Notes: generated by a model from the letters alone, not told the origin. A stretch of 53,856 nt of DNA from Pseudothermotoga sp. (GCA_003510135.1 DOKY01000019.1:21839-75694); one strand, 5' to 3'; numbered from the stretch's first letter, positions 33,565 through 43,356 are shown. A program made the numbers and translations.

Positions 33565-34527
33565 TCAATATCGCACTGTTACCCCTCTACTCCTAAGAGT
33601 CTCGATGTTCTGCATATCATCAGAACCTGGGGAAAGGTCCAACAGATTGTTTCGAAATTCAACGAGCTTTCCTTTCCCTAACCCAGCGTTGCTCACCAAC
33701 GCACTGATGTCACTTATCTGGTTGTTGTTGAGAATCAGCCATTTGAGGTTGGTCAGGTTGGCCAACGGATTGATATCACCTATCTGGTTGTTGGAAAGGT
33801 CCAACCATTCCATGTTAACAAGATTGGATAACGGTTGGATGTCACTTATTCGGTTATTCGAGAGGCTCAATGTGTGCAAGTTGAAGAGGTTAGCCAACGG
33901 AAGAATATCGCTTATCTGGTTGTTGTCCATGTACAACCACTTCAGGTTGGTAAGAGTACTCAACGGACAAAGATCACTTATCTGGTTGTTGTTGAGGCGC
34001 AATTCTTTCAAGTTGATCGCACATTCAAGTCCAGAGAGGTTCTGTATGGACTTGTTACGCACAGAAAGGTTCGTTAGCCTCGCCATGTCCGCTCTGGTGA
34101 TGGGTTGATCTGAGGATATCTTCAAAGCACTCCGCACGGCTTTTTCAAGGTTGAGATCCACAAAGGTCACTGGTTGTTTGGGATCGCCAACGGTCACGCT
34201 CACCGTTGGACTCGTCCTCACGTATCCACCCTTGTCGTAGGCTTTCGCTTGGATCGAATGGATAGAGCCACGCTCGAGGGTATCCGTGTTCCAGCTGTAC
34301 TCATACGGGGCGGAACTGTCTTCTTCCACCTTGATTCCATCAACGTAGATCTCCACCTTCACTGCGTCCACGTTTTGATCAACAGCTATCTGTACAAGGA
34401 TTGTGCCAACTACCACTGAATTGTTTGTTGGATGAACGACGATCACATCTGATCGTGTGGGATCTAAACCCGCTAAGAGCACAGCTTGTGCCATCAGAAA
34501 CAAAGCAAGGACCACAAACCATCTCAT
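33565..34527 (-). CDS. Exported leucine-rich-repeat protein with an Ig-like domain
   Basis: 320 aa from ATG at 34527 (AGAGGGGAGAGGGGC upstream). Signal peptide MRWFVVLALFLMAQAVLLAG. Residues about 25-115 form a bacterial Ig-like domain (HPTNNSVVVGT...VKVEIYVDGIKV...YEYSWNTDTL). Residues about 150-277 are 22-residue leucine-rich repeats of internalin type (NLKWLxLxNNQISDIxPLxxLT). Probably a surface or periplasmic binding protein; partner unknown. A TATAAT at 34567-34572 (minus strand) may be its promoter. Confidence 0.85.
   Translation of the reverse strand: MRWFVVLALFLMAQAVLLAGLDPTRSDVIVVHPTNNSVVVGTILVQIAVDQNVDAVKVEIYVDGIKVEEDSSAPYEYSWNTDTLERGSIHSIQAKAYDKGGYVRTSPTVSVTVGDPKQPVTFVDLNLEKAVRSALKISSDQPITRADMARLTNLSVRNKSIQNLSGLECAINLKELRLNNNQISDLCPLSTLTNLKWLYMDNNQISDILPLANLFNLHTLSLSNNRISDIQPLSNLVNMEWLDLSNNQIGDINPLANLTNLKWLILNNNQISDISALVSNAGLGKGKLVEFRNNLLDLSPGSDDMQNIETLRSRGVTVRY
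33697..34077 (-). repeat. 66-base tandem repeats encoding leucine-rich repeats
   Basis: About five to six repeat units of 22 codons. Segments such as cttatctggttgttg recur with 66-base periodicity. The units are diverged, not identical. Confidence 0.75.
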
Positions 34528-34676
34528 GCCCCTCTCCCCTCTGTTGTTCCTCGCCGTAGTGTTCTTATTATACCTCGTTGTTCTCATTCGAGTTGCGAAT
34601 CACCATCATCGAATCTTCGGTCGGCTCAGCAGAGAACGTGATCTAAAGCTTCTCAGGCACACTGATGTTAACAGTA

Positions 34677-34705
34677 TTGACAGAATAGGTAACATGTGAT
34701 AAAAA
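34677..34705 (+). promoter_or_regulatory. Promoter of the GH38/ABC operon
   Basis: TTGACA (34677-34682), 17-base spacer, TAAAAA (34700-34705). An alternative extended -10 TGTGATAAA overlaps it. Transcript start about 65 bases before the binding-protein gene. Confidence 0.5.
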
Positions 34706-34775
34706 TGAGGTAGAAAGTTTTCTCTCTGAGTGACAGATATGAAAAAAGTTTTCACCTATAGGAGGGGGTGTTGGC

Positions 34776-36038
34776 ATGAGGAAGTTGCTGGTCGGTTTGA
34801 TCCTGCTTGGGCTCGTGGCATTTGCTTTCGCAAAGGTCAACTTCGGTTCCACACAGATGACCCCGGCGGCGGAGAGGGAGTTCATGATCAGGCTGCTGGG
34901 TGATTTCTCAAAGAAGTCGGGCGTACAGGTTGAGTTTTTGAACTTCGAGTACACCGATCTTCTGAGCAGAGTTGAAGCGGAACAGAAGGCTGGAAAAATA
35001 GTCCTGAACCTGATTGCAGACCTTCAGAGCGGTCTCAACACGATGGGTGCCAGTGGATTCCTCGCGGATCTGTCGGGTGTGAAGTTCGAAGGCAGGACCT
35101 TCGTACCAACGTTCGAGCGCTACACGTACGTTGGCAAAGAAAAAGTCTTCATCCCATGGCTGCAGGCAACCTACGCGATGGCGATCAGCAAGAAGGCTTT
35201 CGACTATTTGCCCAGGGGATTGACCCAGCAGGATGTGGTCAATGGAACGGAAAAGTGGACTTACGACACATTGCTCGAATGGGCGAAGAACCTGCAGGAA
35301 AAGACGAAACAACCACAGCTTGGCTTTCCACTGGGTCCGAAGGGTCTGTGGCACAGGTTCCTCCACGGTTACATTTATCCTTCGTACACCGGCGCACAGG
35401 TGGTGAAGTTCGACAGTGTGAAAGCCATTGACATGTGGAACTACATGCGCGAGTTGTTCAAATACGTGCATCCAGCGTGCACAACCTGGGATAACATGGA
35501 TCAACCGCTCCTCAGGGGCGAAGTCATGATCGCTTGGGATCACACCGCCAGACTCAAGCAGGCAATTGTTGAAAGACCGAACGACTTCATCGTCGTTCCC
35601 GTACCGAGAGGACCGATGGGCAGAGGATACATCATCGTGCTCGTGGGTCTTTCGGTGCCGAAGAACGCCGACATGACGGAACCACTGAAAGTCTTAGATT
35701 TCCTGACCTCTCCCGAAGCTCAAACTGCGATCCTCGAGAACGTGGGCTTCTTCCCGGTGGTTCAGGAAGCTATAGGTCGAATACCAGAAGGTGGATTGAA
35801 AGTCCTCGCAGAAGGTGTTGTGAGGCAATCTTCGACGCCAGACTCGATCGTGTGTTTCATCCCGGGCCTTGGAGCGAAGGGTGGTGAGTTCAGCGAGACT
35901 TACCGCCAGGCGTTCACAAGGATCGTTTTCAACAAAGAAGACCCAGCGAAGGTGATTTCAGAACTCGGTGAGAAAATAAGACAGCTCTTCAAGGAAGTCG
36001 GTGCTCCACTGCCCGAACCTGACTCGAGTCTGTTCTGA
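34776..36038 (+). CDS. ABC transporter solute-binding protein (family 1)
   Basis: 420 aa. Signal peptide MRKLLVGLILLGLVAFAFAK, followed by a family 1 binding fold. GGAGGGGGTG lies before the ATG. First gene of an operon with two permeases, an ATPase, GH38 and two glycosyltransferases. The ligand could be mannosylglycerate, mannosylglucosylglycerate or an alpha-mannoside (inference from neighbours). Confidence 0.92.
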   Translation: MRKLLVGLILLGLVAFAFAKVNFGSTQMTPAAEREFMIRLLGDFSKKSGVQVEFLNFEYTDLLSRVEAEQKAGKIVLNLIADLQSGLNTMGASGFLADLSGVKFEGRTFVPTFERYTYVGKEKVFIPWLQATYAMAISKKAFDYLPRGLTQQDVVNGTEKWTYDTLLEWAKNLQEKTKQPQLGFPLGPKGLWHRFLHGYIYPSYTGAQVVKFDSVKAIDMWNYMRELFKYVHPACTTWDNMDQPLLRGEVMIAWDHTARLKQAIVERPNDFIVVPVPRGPMGRGYIIVLVGLSVPKNADMTEPLKVLDFLTSPEAQTAILENVGFFPVVQEAIGRIPEGGLKVLAEGVVRQSSTPDSIVCFIPGLGAKGGEFSETYRQAFTRIVFNKEDPAKVISELGEKIRQLFKEVGAPLPEPDSSLF

Positions 36039-36043
36039 AAACT

Positions 36044-36068
36044 GGCGGGTGGTCGAACACCACCCGCC
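36044..36068 (+). other. Intercistronic stem-loop after the binding-protein gene
   Basis: GGCGGGTGGT-CGAAC-ACCACCCGCC followed by TTTC. A 10-bp stem with a short U-run. It probably lets the binding protein be made in excess over the permeases, by partial termination or mRNA protection. Confidence 0.6.
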
Positions 36069-36096
36069 TTTCAAATTCCTCGTGGAGTGAGGTCTG

Positions 36097-36951
36097 ATGA
36101 GGAGAGAATCTTTAACACCCTTTCTTTTGATCCTTCCAGCACTCGTTTATCTTGTGGTGTTCATAGGTTATCCCATAGTGGGAACCTTTCAGCTCTCTTT
36201 CACCAGCGACGAAGGATGGCTCGGAAATTTCAAGTATGTCTTTTCTTCCAAAGATTTTCAAAACGCCCTTCTGAACACGCTGATCTTGGGTGCGGTGATT
36301 ATACCGATTCAGTTCGCACTTGCAATCCTGCTGGCACTGTTGGTGAACAAAAAATGGAGTGGCTACAGAACCCTTCTGTATATCATCGCGACACCGCTCG
36401 CGCTCAGTGACGTTACGGCCGCATTGATCAGTTATTCCATTTTCGCGCCCAACGGTTACCTCAACAAGATTCTGCTCAGTTTGAACTGGATCGAAAGGCC
36501 TCTGTACTTTTTCGGGTACATGTTCAAATCCAGAGAGTTTCTTGTCATCGTTCTCACGGAAGTTTGGAGGGCCACGCCTCTGGTTTTTGTCATCCTGCTC
36601 GCGGGCCTTCAGTCTATAAACGCCGAGTACCTGGAAGCGGCGGATGTTTTTGGCTTCTCGTCGTGGAAGAAGTTTTTCAAGATCACCTTACCCCTGTTGA
36701 AACCTTCCATCGTCTCCGCGTTGCTGATCAGAACGCTGTTCGCGTTCCAGATCTTTGGAGTCGTGTGGCTTCTGGCCGGCAGGGACATTCCGGTGCTGGC
36801 GGGAGAGACCTACTACTGGTACGTGCTCAGAAACAACAGACAGGTTGCGAGCACCTACGCGTTGGTGATAGCTGTAGTCACGTTCATCGTTGGTTGGTTC
36901 TACATAGGTACGATCCGCTCCAGACACCTGGAAGAGGGTGTGAGACAATGA
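36097..36951 (+). CDS. Sugar ABC transporter permease, MalF type
   Basis: 284 aa with six helices. The EAA loop reads EAADVFGFSSWKKFFKITLPLL. ATG with GAGTGAGGT upstream; the stop overlaps the next permease start by ATGA. Confidence 0.92.
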   Translation: MRRESLTPFLLILPALVYLVVFIGYPIVGTFQLSFTSDEGWLGNFKYVFSSKDFQNALLNTLILGAVIIPIQFALAILLALLVNKKWSGYRTLLYIIATPLALSDVTAALISYSIFAPNGYLNKILLSLNWIERPLYFFGYMFKSREFLVIVLTEVWRATPLVFVILLAGLQSINAEYLEAADVFGFSSWKKFFKITLPLLKPSIVSALLIRTLFAFQIFGVVWLLAGRDIPVLAGETYYWYVLRNNRQVASTYALVIAVVTFIVGWFYIGTIRSRHLEEGVRQ

Positions 36952-37742
36952 AAAATTTTTTCTACGTGCTGGCTTTCGTCGCGATATCGCTGTGGTTCTT
37001 AGGGCCACTGTTCTTCATATTTCTCGCTTCCTTGACCCCTTCTTCCGATTTTTATCAGTGGGACAGGATCTTCCCTACCAGGCTCACATTCGATCACATA
37101 TACAAACTACTCGTGAACCTGGGTGGCTGGCGAGCCATGCTTTCAAGCATTCAGGTAGCGGGCATAGCGATTGGAATCTCCTTCGCTCTGGGCATTCCTG
37201 CAGGTTACGCGATCACACGGTACAGGTTTCGCGGTAAGGACTTTATAAAGCTCGTGATGCTCTTTACAAGATCGATACCCCTCGTGGTGATCGCGGTATC
37301 CCTGGTAACGCTCTATCTGAGACTGAATTTGGCTGACACGGTGCTGGGTGTCGGTCTGGCACACGCAGCGATGGTTCTACCCTTTGTGGTGTTGATAACT
37401 TCAAGCATCTTCTCAGGGGTTTTTGTGGAGTACGAGGAGGCCGGGATGGTCTTCGGGCTTTCGAGGTTCGGAGCTTTCCTGAGGATCACGATGCCCCTGG
37501 CGTTGCCGGGACTTGCGGCGTCCGCGATCTTTGCGTTCATCATGTCCTGGAACGAGGTCTTCGCGGCCTCGGTGCTCGCAATAACGAACAGAACCCTGCC
37601 TGCGCACATTTTGAACACCGCGATGGCTTCGCCCGACTATTTCAAATTTGCCGCGGGTACGATCATGGCTGTTCCAGCACTGGTGTTCATATTCATAATC
37701 AGAAAGTATCTGATCTCCATGTGGGGAATATCGCTCAAGTAG
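36948..37742 (+). CDS. Sugar ABC transporter permease, MalG type
   Basis: 264 aa from ATG at 36948 (GAGGGTGTGAGACA upstream). Six helices. The EAA loop reads EEAGMVFGLSRFGAFLRITMP, and the C-terminus SMWGISLK is typical. A longer open frame reaching back to 36564 is an artefact inside the first permease. Confidence 0.92.
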   Translation: MKNFFYVLAFVAISLWFLGPLFFIFLASLTPSSDFYQWDRIFPTRLTFDHIYKLLVNLGGWRAMLSSIQVAGIAIGISFALGIPAGYAITRYRFRGKDFIKLVMLFTRSIPLVVIAVSLVTLYLRLNLADTVLGVGLAHAAMVLPFVVLITSSIFSGVFVEYEEAGMVFGLSRFGAFLRITMPLALPGLAASAIFAFIMSWNEVFAASVLAITNRTLPAHILNTAMASPDYFKFAAGTIMAVPALVFIFIIRKYLISMWGISLK

Positions 37743-37750
37743 GTGATAAG

Positions 37751-38824
37751 ATGGCCAGAGTGACGATCGAGAACGTGAAGAAGTACTTCGGTAACGTGAA
37801 GGCGCTGGATGGAGTAGATTTAACGATCGAGGAAGGTTCTTTCGTGGTACTGCTCGGGCCTTCGGGCTGTGGAAAGACCACTCTGATGAGATGCATCTCA
37901 GGACTTGAAAAGCTCACCGAGGGGAAGATTTACTTCGACGACAGGGATGTTTCCAACGTTCCTCCAAAGGACAGGAATGTGGCAATGGTGTTTCAGAGCT
38001 ATGCGGTCTGGCCACACATGAAGGTGAGAGACAACATCGCCTACCCTCTGAAACTCAAGAAGGTGCCGAAGAACGAGATAGAGGAAAGGGTCAAATGGGT
38101 CTCGGAACTTTTGCACATAAGCGAGCTTTTGGAAAGGTTTCCTGCGCAACTCTCTGGAGGTCAGCGGCAGAGAGTAGCCGTGGCGAGGGCGATCGTGCAC
38201 CAGCCAAAGGTGCTGCTCATGGACGAACCACTGTCAAACTTGGATGCACTGCTAAGGGTGAAGATGCGAAGTGAGCTGAAAAAGCTGCACGAGAGAGTCA
38301 AGGTCACCACGATATACGTTACCCATGACCAGACGGAGGCCATGACGATGGGCGACAAAATAGCCGTTATGAACGCCGGCAAGATCGTTCAGTTCGGCAC
38401 TCCTGAAGAGATATACAAGAAACCAAAGACGATCTTCGTTGCGGGGTTCGTGGGCTCGCCCCAGATGAACTTTTTGAGGATGAAGGTCGTATCCTTCGGA
38501 ACGCAGTTCCACGCGGAGAGCTTCGGTTTGAGAATTCCTCTGAAAGCCGACCCAGGGTTGGAACACGTGATAGTTGGTATCAGACCGGAACACATACACT
38601 TGCAGCGAACCGAACGTTGTGCTTCAGTGACCGGAACGGTTTACTTCGCCGAGAAGCTCATGTCGGAAACGGTGATACACCTTTCGATAGACGTCGAGAA
38701 GAACTTGGTCATCAAGGTGCCGCACGACCTGTCCGTGAGAGAGGGCGAGAAGATGCAGGTGTATCTGGACTTAAACCAGATCCATCTCTTCGATCCAGAC
38801 ACTCAGGAGCGGATCGAGCTTTGA
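37751..38824 (+). CDS. Sugar ABC transporter ATPase, MalK/UgpC type
   Basis: 357 aa from ATG at 37751 (AGGTGAT seven bases upstream). Walker A GPSGCGKTT, signature LSGGQRQRVAVARAI, Walker B VLLMDEP, and a C-terminal TOBE-like domain with VGIRPEHIHL. It drives the two permeases encoded before it. It could also serve the ATPase-less importer at 20559-23528. Confidence 0.95.
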   Translation: MARVTIENVKKYFGNVKALDGVDLTIEEGSFVVLLGPSGCGKTTLMRCISGLEKLTEGKIYFDDRDVSNVPPKDRNVAMVFQSYAVWPHMKVRDNIAYPLKLKKVPKNEIEERVKWVSELLHISELLERFPAQLSGGQRQRVAVARAIVHQPKVLLMDEPLSNLDALLRVKMRSELKKLHERVKVTTIYVTHDQTEAMTMGDKIAVMNAGKIVQFGTPEEIYKKPKTIFVAGFVGSPQMNFLRMKVVSFGTQFHAESFGLRIPLKADPGLEHVIVGIRPEHIHLQRTERCASVTGTVYFAEKLMSETVIHLSIDVEKNLVIKVPHDLSVREGEKMQVYLDLNQIHLFDPDTQERIEL

Positions 38825-41358
38825 ACCTCGTGATCTGCCACACGCACTGGGACAGAGAGTGGTTCGCCCCCTCATCGGTCACTAACGAGTGGCTCAAAGA
38901 GCTCTTCGAAAGGCTTTTCGATCTGGTTTCGAGAAAAAGAGATTACCGTTACGTTCTCGATGGTCAAACGCTCATTCTGGAAGATCTATCGAACGTGGCA
39001 CCAGAGTTCGTAGAAAAGCTCAAGAGTCTTGTTCGATCGGGCAATCTTTTGATCGGACCTCTCTACGCTCAAATAGATTTCAGACTCTCTCCAGAGGTGG
39101 CAATCATCAAGAACTTCGAACTTGGAAAGGAGGATCTGAAGAAATTCGGTGGCGATGCGAACGTCGCCTGGATGGTCGACAACTTTGGTTTCATCTCTCA
39201 ACTTCCCCAGCTCCTCAAACGCTACGGCATCGAGAGCGTTTTTCTCTGGCGAGGAGTGAAGCTTGAAAAACCTTCCATCGAGTTCGTGTGGGAGTCGAAA
39301 GATGGCTCTTTTGTGAATTGCATCTTTCTCATTGGCGGTTACAGAAACCTCTACGGGCTGTCGCGCACCAGAGATCTGGCTAAGAAGCGATTGAAACACG
39401 AGATAGAAAAGCTCAAGATATTTTCGCTTTCCGGTCTCGTGCCACTCCTGGACGGTTACGATCTGGATGTGAATCCGGAAGATCCACGCGATCTGCTTGG
39501 CGAAGAGATCCAGATGTCAACACCACAGGAATATTCGTACAGGGCCTTTTCGAAGGTCACACACCTTCCCAGAATCAGCGGAGAACTGTTGAGCGGAAAG
39601 TACGCGTGTGTCTTTCCCGGCACACTTTCTACGAGGGTTTATTTGAAGCGTCAGGCTTACGTCGTGGGCAAGCTGCTCAGATACGTCGAACTCCTGGGTT
39701 CTTTTCGAAACGAGAGAATCGATGAGCTGTACAGAACGTACCTGAAGACGATGCTGCACGACAACATCTGTGGCGTCGGTGTGGACACGATTCACAGAAA
39801 CATGCAGTCCGTCTATAAAAAGCTGTTCTGGTCTCTGAGAAAATCTTTCAAAGAAGAGTTGAAGAGGCTCGCCACTCATCTCAAAAGTGGTCTGTACGCC
39901 ATTTCTTTCTCTCCATTTGAATACGACCATTACTATTGCGACGGTCAAAGATGCTACAGGTTGCAGAACGAAGGAGCTGGATTCTTCAGGGTAAATGATT
40001 TCGATAAAACATGTTCAAACAAGACACTTTCTTTCAGGAACGACCATTACGAAGCTTTCTTCAATCAGGATGGAAGCTTGAATGTGAACCGCACCGTGAC
40101 GGGTATTCTGCAGCTGGAAAGAGAACTTGGCGACTGTTATTCTACAGACACAGAGAAGATGGACTTTTCCTGTCACATCTCAAAAATGCAGGTTGAACGT
40201 GCGGGTGAGAAACACAAGATAGTTCGACTGGAGAGACTGATCAAAGCCGAAGGGATACTCATCGAGACAAAGGAGAGGATAATCTTTGACGAATCTCCAC
40301 TCATCAAATGGAACATGACCGTGCACTGTCGTGGAAGGAACTACCTTCTGAGTTTTGTCACTGAAAGCTTCAACAGAGACTCCAGAGTTTTCGCGAAGAT
40401 GCCGTTCGATGTCGCTGAGAGGGACAGAATCGATGCAGATCTGCTCCCGACGAACGGAGAAGAAAAACTCAATCGCGTTCTTCTCGCCGCAAGAGAAGTT
40501 GGATCGATAAGAAAATTCCCGTTTCATGGTTTCGTCGCTCTTCAGGGTGAAAAAACTCTGGCCGTGATGGCAAAAGGTGTGCATCAGTACGAAGTGGATG
40601 AAGAGGGTGACATGAAGATAGATCTGATAAGAAGTGTCGAATGGATCGCGAAGAACGATGTGAAAGGTCGAACGGGTGATGCAGGACCTTTAATGTACGT
40701 TCCAGATGCCAGATGTGAGGGAACGATCGATTTCGAACTCGCTATCAGCGAACTGAACGCGGATGTGCGGTCCGAAGAGTTTTTCAAATGGTTCAACCTG
40801 TTCGACGATCCACCAGTGCTTGTATCGGTAAAGAAGAAGGACGATCGTGGTTCAAAATCTTTGAAGCTTTTCTCCGGTCCTCTTCCCTGGGTTTGTGTGG
40901 AGGACGGCGAACTTTTGGTTTACAATCCCTATCCAAAGTCAGTTCATGGTTTAAGGCCGTATCGGATAGACACAATTCCCATGAACGTGTCCTTCTCCAC
41001 AGAGAAGAGCGATCAGGCAGATGTTGAGATACTCAGTCCTTTGAGGTTTCCACAGTTCGTCTTCAGGAGAACGACGGAGTTTGAGCTCGAGCAGCTGCAG
41101 GACAGGATCAAAAAAATTCAGGAAGAGGTTGAGAAGCTCGAGAAACTCCTGAAAGGTTTGAAGAAGAACTCGCACGAATACCACCTGAGCAAGCATGAGC
41201 TACTGAGCAAGAAAAGAACGTTGCTCGAACTGACAGTTTCTCTCGCGCTGAATCGGGGAAAGGTGTCAAAACGCCTGATGAGAAAACTCAACGAACTTCG
41301 TGCAGAAAAGAGAATCTACGACTACATCGTCGAACTTCTGAAGGAGGGGTCGAGATGA
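38821..41358 (+). CDS. GH38 alpha-mannosidase
   Basis: 845 aa, cytoplasmic. TTG at 38821 overlaps the ATPase stop and has AGGAG 11 bases upstream; the in-frame extension to 38617 lies inside the ATPase gene. CHTHWDREW (residues 6-14) holds zinc ligands, and MVDNFGF around Asp120 holds the probable nucleophile. The C-terminal third carries a long coiled coil (about 750-815). GH38 includes MngB-type mannosylglycerate hydrolases as well as general alpha-mannosidases; the glycerate-type glycosyltransferase next door favours the former. Overlaps the next gene by ATGA. Confidence 0.9.
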   Translation: MNLVICHTHWDREWFAPSSVTNEWLKELFERLFDLVSRKRDYRYVLDGQTLILEDLSNVAPEFVEKLKSLVRSGNLLIGPLYAQIDFRLSPEVAIIKNFELGKEDLKKFGGDANVAWMVDNFGFISQLPQLLKRYGIESVFLWRGVKLEKPSIEFVWESKDGSFVNCIFLIGGYRNLYGLSRTRDLAKKRLKHEIEKLKIFSLSGLVPLLDGYDLDVNPEDPRDLLGEEIQMSTPQEYSYRAFSKVTHLPRISGELLSGKYACVFPGTLSTRVYLKRQAYVVGKLLRYVELLGSFRNERIDELYRTYLKTMLHDNICGVGVDTIHRNMQSVYKKLFWSLRKSFKEELKRLATHLKSGLYAISFSPFEYDHYYCDGQRCYRLQNEGAGFFRVNDFDKTCSNKTLSFRNDHYEAFFNQDGSLNVNRTVTGILQLERELGDCYSTDTEKMDFSCHISKMQVERAGEKHKIVRLERLIKAEGILIETKERIIFDESPLIKWNMTVHCRGRNYLLSFVTESFNRDSRVFAKMPFDVAERDRIDADLLPTNGEEKLNRVLLAAREVGSIRKFPFHGFVALQGEKTLAVMAKGVHQYEVDEEGDMKIDLIRSVEWIAKNDVKGRTGDAGPLMYVPDARCEGTIDFELAISELNADVRSEEFFKWFNLFDDPPVLVSVKKKDDRGSKSLKLFSGPLPWVCVEDGELLVYNPYPKSVHGLRPYRIDTIPMNVSFSTEKSDQADVEILSPLRFPQFVFRRTTEFELEQLQDRIKKIQEEVEKLEKLLKGLKKNSHEYHLSKHELLSKKRTLLELTVSLALNRGKVSKRLMRKLNELRAEKRIYDYIVELLKEGSR

Positions 41359-42539
41359 AATATCACAATGATATCCCACAGATTGAAAACTGCGACATGG
41401 TGGTGGGTATACCAAGCTTCAACAACTCAACGACCATACCACACGTCGCTCAGACGGCTGCAGAGGGTATCAGAAGGTTGGGACTGAAAGGACTCATCGT
41501 GAACTCGGATGGAGGCTCAACGGACGGAACCGCGGAAGCCTTCCTGGCCAGCGATACCTTTGAAGTTCCAAAGTTTTCACTGAGATACAGGGGCATACCC
41601 GGCAAAGGGAGTGCCGTGAGGGCATTGTTTGAAGTCGCACACAAATCGAAGGCCAGAATCTTCATAATGCTCGATTCAGATCTCAGGAGCGTTGAACCCT
41701 GGTGGATAGAGCGCATGGCGAGACCCATACTCGAAGACAGAACCGACTACGTTACGCCCCTCTATTTGAGACACAAGTACGATGGTACGATCACGAACAA
41801 CATCTGTTATCCGCTGACCTCAGCGCTCTACGGTGTGAAGGTACGTCAGCCCATAGGCGGAGATTTCGCCGTGAGTTCGAAATTGATCGAAGTCTTTTTG
41901 AGTAAGCCTGAGAATGTCTGGCAAAGCAATGTCGCGCGCTTTGGTATCGACATATGGATGACGACGACGGCGATCAACGAATCGCAAAAACTGCCCGTTC
42001 AGGCGGCACTCGGCGTCAAGGTGCACGACGTTAAAGACCCCGGCAAACAGCTTCAGGGCATGTTCGTCCAGGTCGTTCAAACGCTCTTCGAGCTCATGAT
42101 TGAATATCAAGATAGATGGAAAACTGTCAGTGAAGTGATCGACACAGAAGTCCATGGAGAGCAACCCTCCCAGGAGGTTGAAGAAATCGTTGTGGATCTG
42201 AAGAATCTGAAAGAGAAAGCGAGCAAAACTTTAAGAGAGAGGATGCCGAGCAGAGTATCGCTGCGAAAGGAACTTTTGAAATCGGTACTCGAGAACGGCA
42301 CGCTGGACGCAGAACAATGGGTTGAAGCCGTCTACGAGTTCGCGTTAGCATACAGAAGGGAAAGGAGCGAAGAAGTCGTTCTGGATCTTTTGCCCTTCTA
42401 CTTTGCGCGCGTGGCAGACTTCGTTGAAAAGACGAAGGACATAAGCAGTGTCGAAGCGGAGGGATTGATGGAATCTCAGCTTCAGCTTTTCATGCAAATG
42501 AAGGATTCGTTCAAAAGGAGATGGTCGGTTGATACTTGA
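41355..42539 (+). CDS. Glycosyltransferase of the glucosyl/mannosylglycerate synthase type (GT81/GT78-like)
   Basis: 394 aa GT-A enzyme. The N-terminal nucleotide-binding part has VVGIPSFNNSTTIPHV, NSDGGSTDGT, GIPGKGSAVRALF and the metal-binding MLDSDLRSVEPWW (the DxD equivalent). The pattern GxPSFNN...SDGGSxDGT...GKG...DxD is that of glucosyl-3-phosphoglycerate, glucosylglycerate and mannosylglycerate synthases. C-terminal helical region about 230-394. Cotranscribed with GH38 and a GT4. Donor and acceptor are not decided by sequence. Confidence 0.75.
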   Translation: MKYHNDIPQIENCDMVVGIPSFNNSTTIPHVAQTAAEGIRRLGLKGLIVNSDGGSTDGTAEAFLASDTFEVPKFSLRYRGIPGKGSAVRALFEVAHKSKARIFIMLDSDLRSVEPWWIERMARPILEDRTDYVTPLYLRHKYDGTITNNICYPLTSALYGVKVRQPIGGDFAVSSKLIEVFLSKPENVWQSNVARFGIDIWMTTTAINESQKLPVQAALGVKVHDVKDPGKQLQGMFVQVVQTLFELMIEYQDRWKTVSEVIDTEVHGEQPSQEVEEIVVDLKNLKEKASKTLRERMPSRVSLRKELLKSVLENGTLDAEQWVEAVYEFALAYRRERSEEVVLDLLPFYFARVADFVEKTKDISSVEAEGLMESQLQLFMQMKDSFKRRWSVDT

Positions 42540-43356
42540 CAGCTTGCTCGGCATGTACGACAGGCTTAGCGAATCTGAAAAGAAGGTCGCTTCTTACATT
42601 CTCGAAAGACCCGACGACGTGATCCACTACTCGATAACCGAGTTTGCGAGGATCGTTGGAGTGAGCGAGACAACGATCTACAGGCTGGTTAGAAAGCTGA
42701 AGTTCGATGGATACCAGTCCTTCAAGATCGAGCTCACGAAGCAAACCAGTGCCGCGAGGATCTATCCGACGAGCCCTAAGGACGCCTTCGATGAGTACGT
42801 GGATCAGATGAGGTCCTTCATAGACCGCCTGCCCACAACGCTGAAAAAAGAAGACGTCGAAAGGGCTGCAGAATGGGTGACCCAGTCTCAGAAGACGATC
42901 TTCTTCGGTGTGGGACTGTCTGCGGTCGCAGCAGAGTACGGAAGCTTGTTGTTATCACTGCTGGGTTTTCCTTCCTTCTACTACAACGATCCGCACGCAC
43001 AGGTGATCGTGGCGACGGGCCTTTGCGACAGGGATCTGGTCGTATCGGTCAGTCACAGCGGTAACATCAGAGACACCGTAAAGTCCACACAGGTGGCGAA
43101 AGACGTGGGAGCCAGGACAGTCGCCATCACCGCCGGTATAGATTCACCACTCGCTTCGGTCGCGGACATAGTACTCTACAGCCCCACCGCGACGTTCGAA
43201 AAGCACGAGTTCCTCAGAGGAAACTTGGGAGAGATGGTGGTGGTTGAGATTCTCTTCAGAACGATTCTCAAAAAGATATACTCGGAAAAAGAGGAACATC
43301 TGAACGGTCTGTCTGAAGTTCTCAGGCCCAAGAGGTACGAAGGTGAGAGAAAATGA
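42529..43356 (+). CDS. RpiR-family regulator (HTH plus SIS domain)
   Basis: 275 aa from TTG at 42529 (GGAGATGG upstream), overlapping the glycosyltransferase stop by 11 bases. N-terminal HTH_6 (LSESEKKVASYILERP...ITEFARIVGVSETTIYRLVRKL) and a C-terminal SIS sugar-phosphate domain (VVSVSHSGNIRDTVKS, VAITAGIDSPLASVAD). It probably senses a sugar phosphate and controls this operon. Its position inside the operon suggests autoregulation. Confidence 0.92.
   Translation: MILDSLLGMYDRLSESEKKVASYILERPDDVIHYSITEFARIVGVSETTIYRLVRKLKFDGYQSFKIELTKQTSAARIYPTSPKDAFDEYVDQMRSFIDRLPTTLKKEDVERAAEWVTQSQKTIFFGVGLSAVAAEYGSLLLSLLGFPSFYYNDPHAQVIVATGLCDRDLVVSVSHSGNIRDTVKSTQVAKDVGARTVAITAGIDSPLASVADIVLYSPTATFEKHEFLRGNLGEMVVVEILFRTILKKIYSEKEEHLNGLSEVLRPKRYEGERK

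Noticed and set aside
33419..34108. 229-codon plus-strand frame rich in Arg, Leu and Ile repeats
   Set aside because: It is the reverse of the leucine-rich repeats; periodicity comes from the real minus-strand gene.
36564..36947. N-terminal extension of the second ABC permease
   Set aside because: Lies out of frame within the first permease; ATG 36948 has a good ribosome site and the correct hydrophobic N-terminus.
38617..38820. N-terminal extension of GH38
   Set aside because: Overlaps the ATPase gene in another frame; GH38 proteins normally begin a few residues before the H-x-H-W-D motif.
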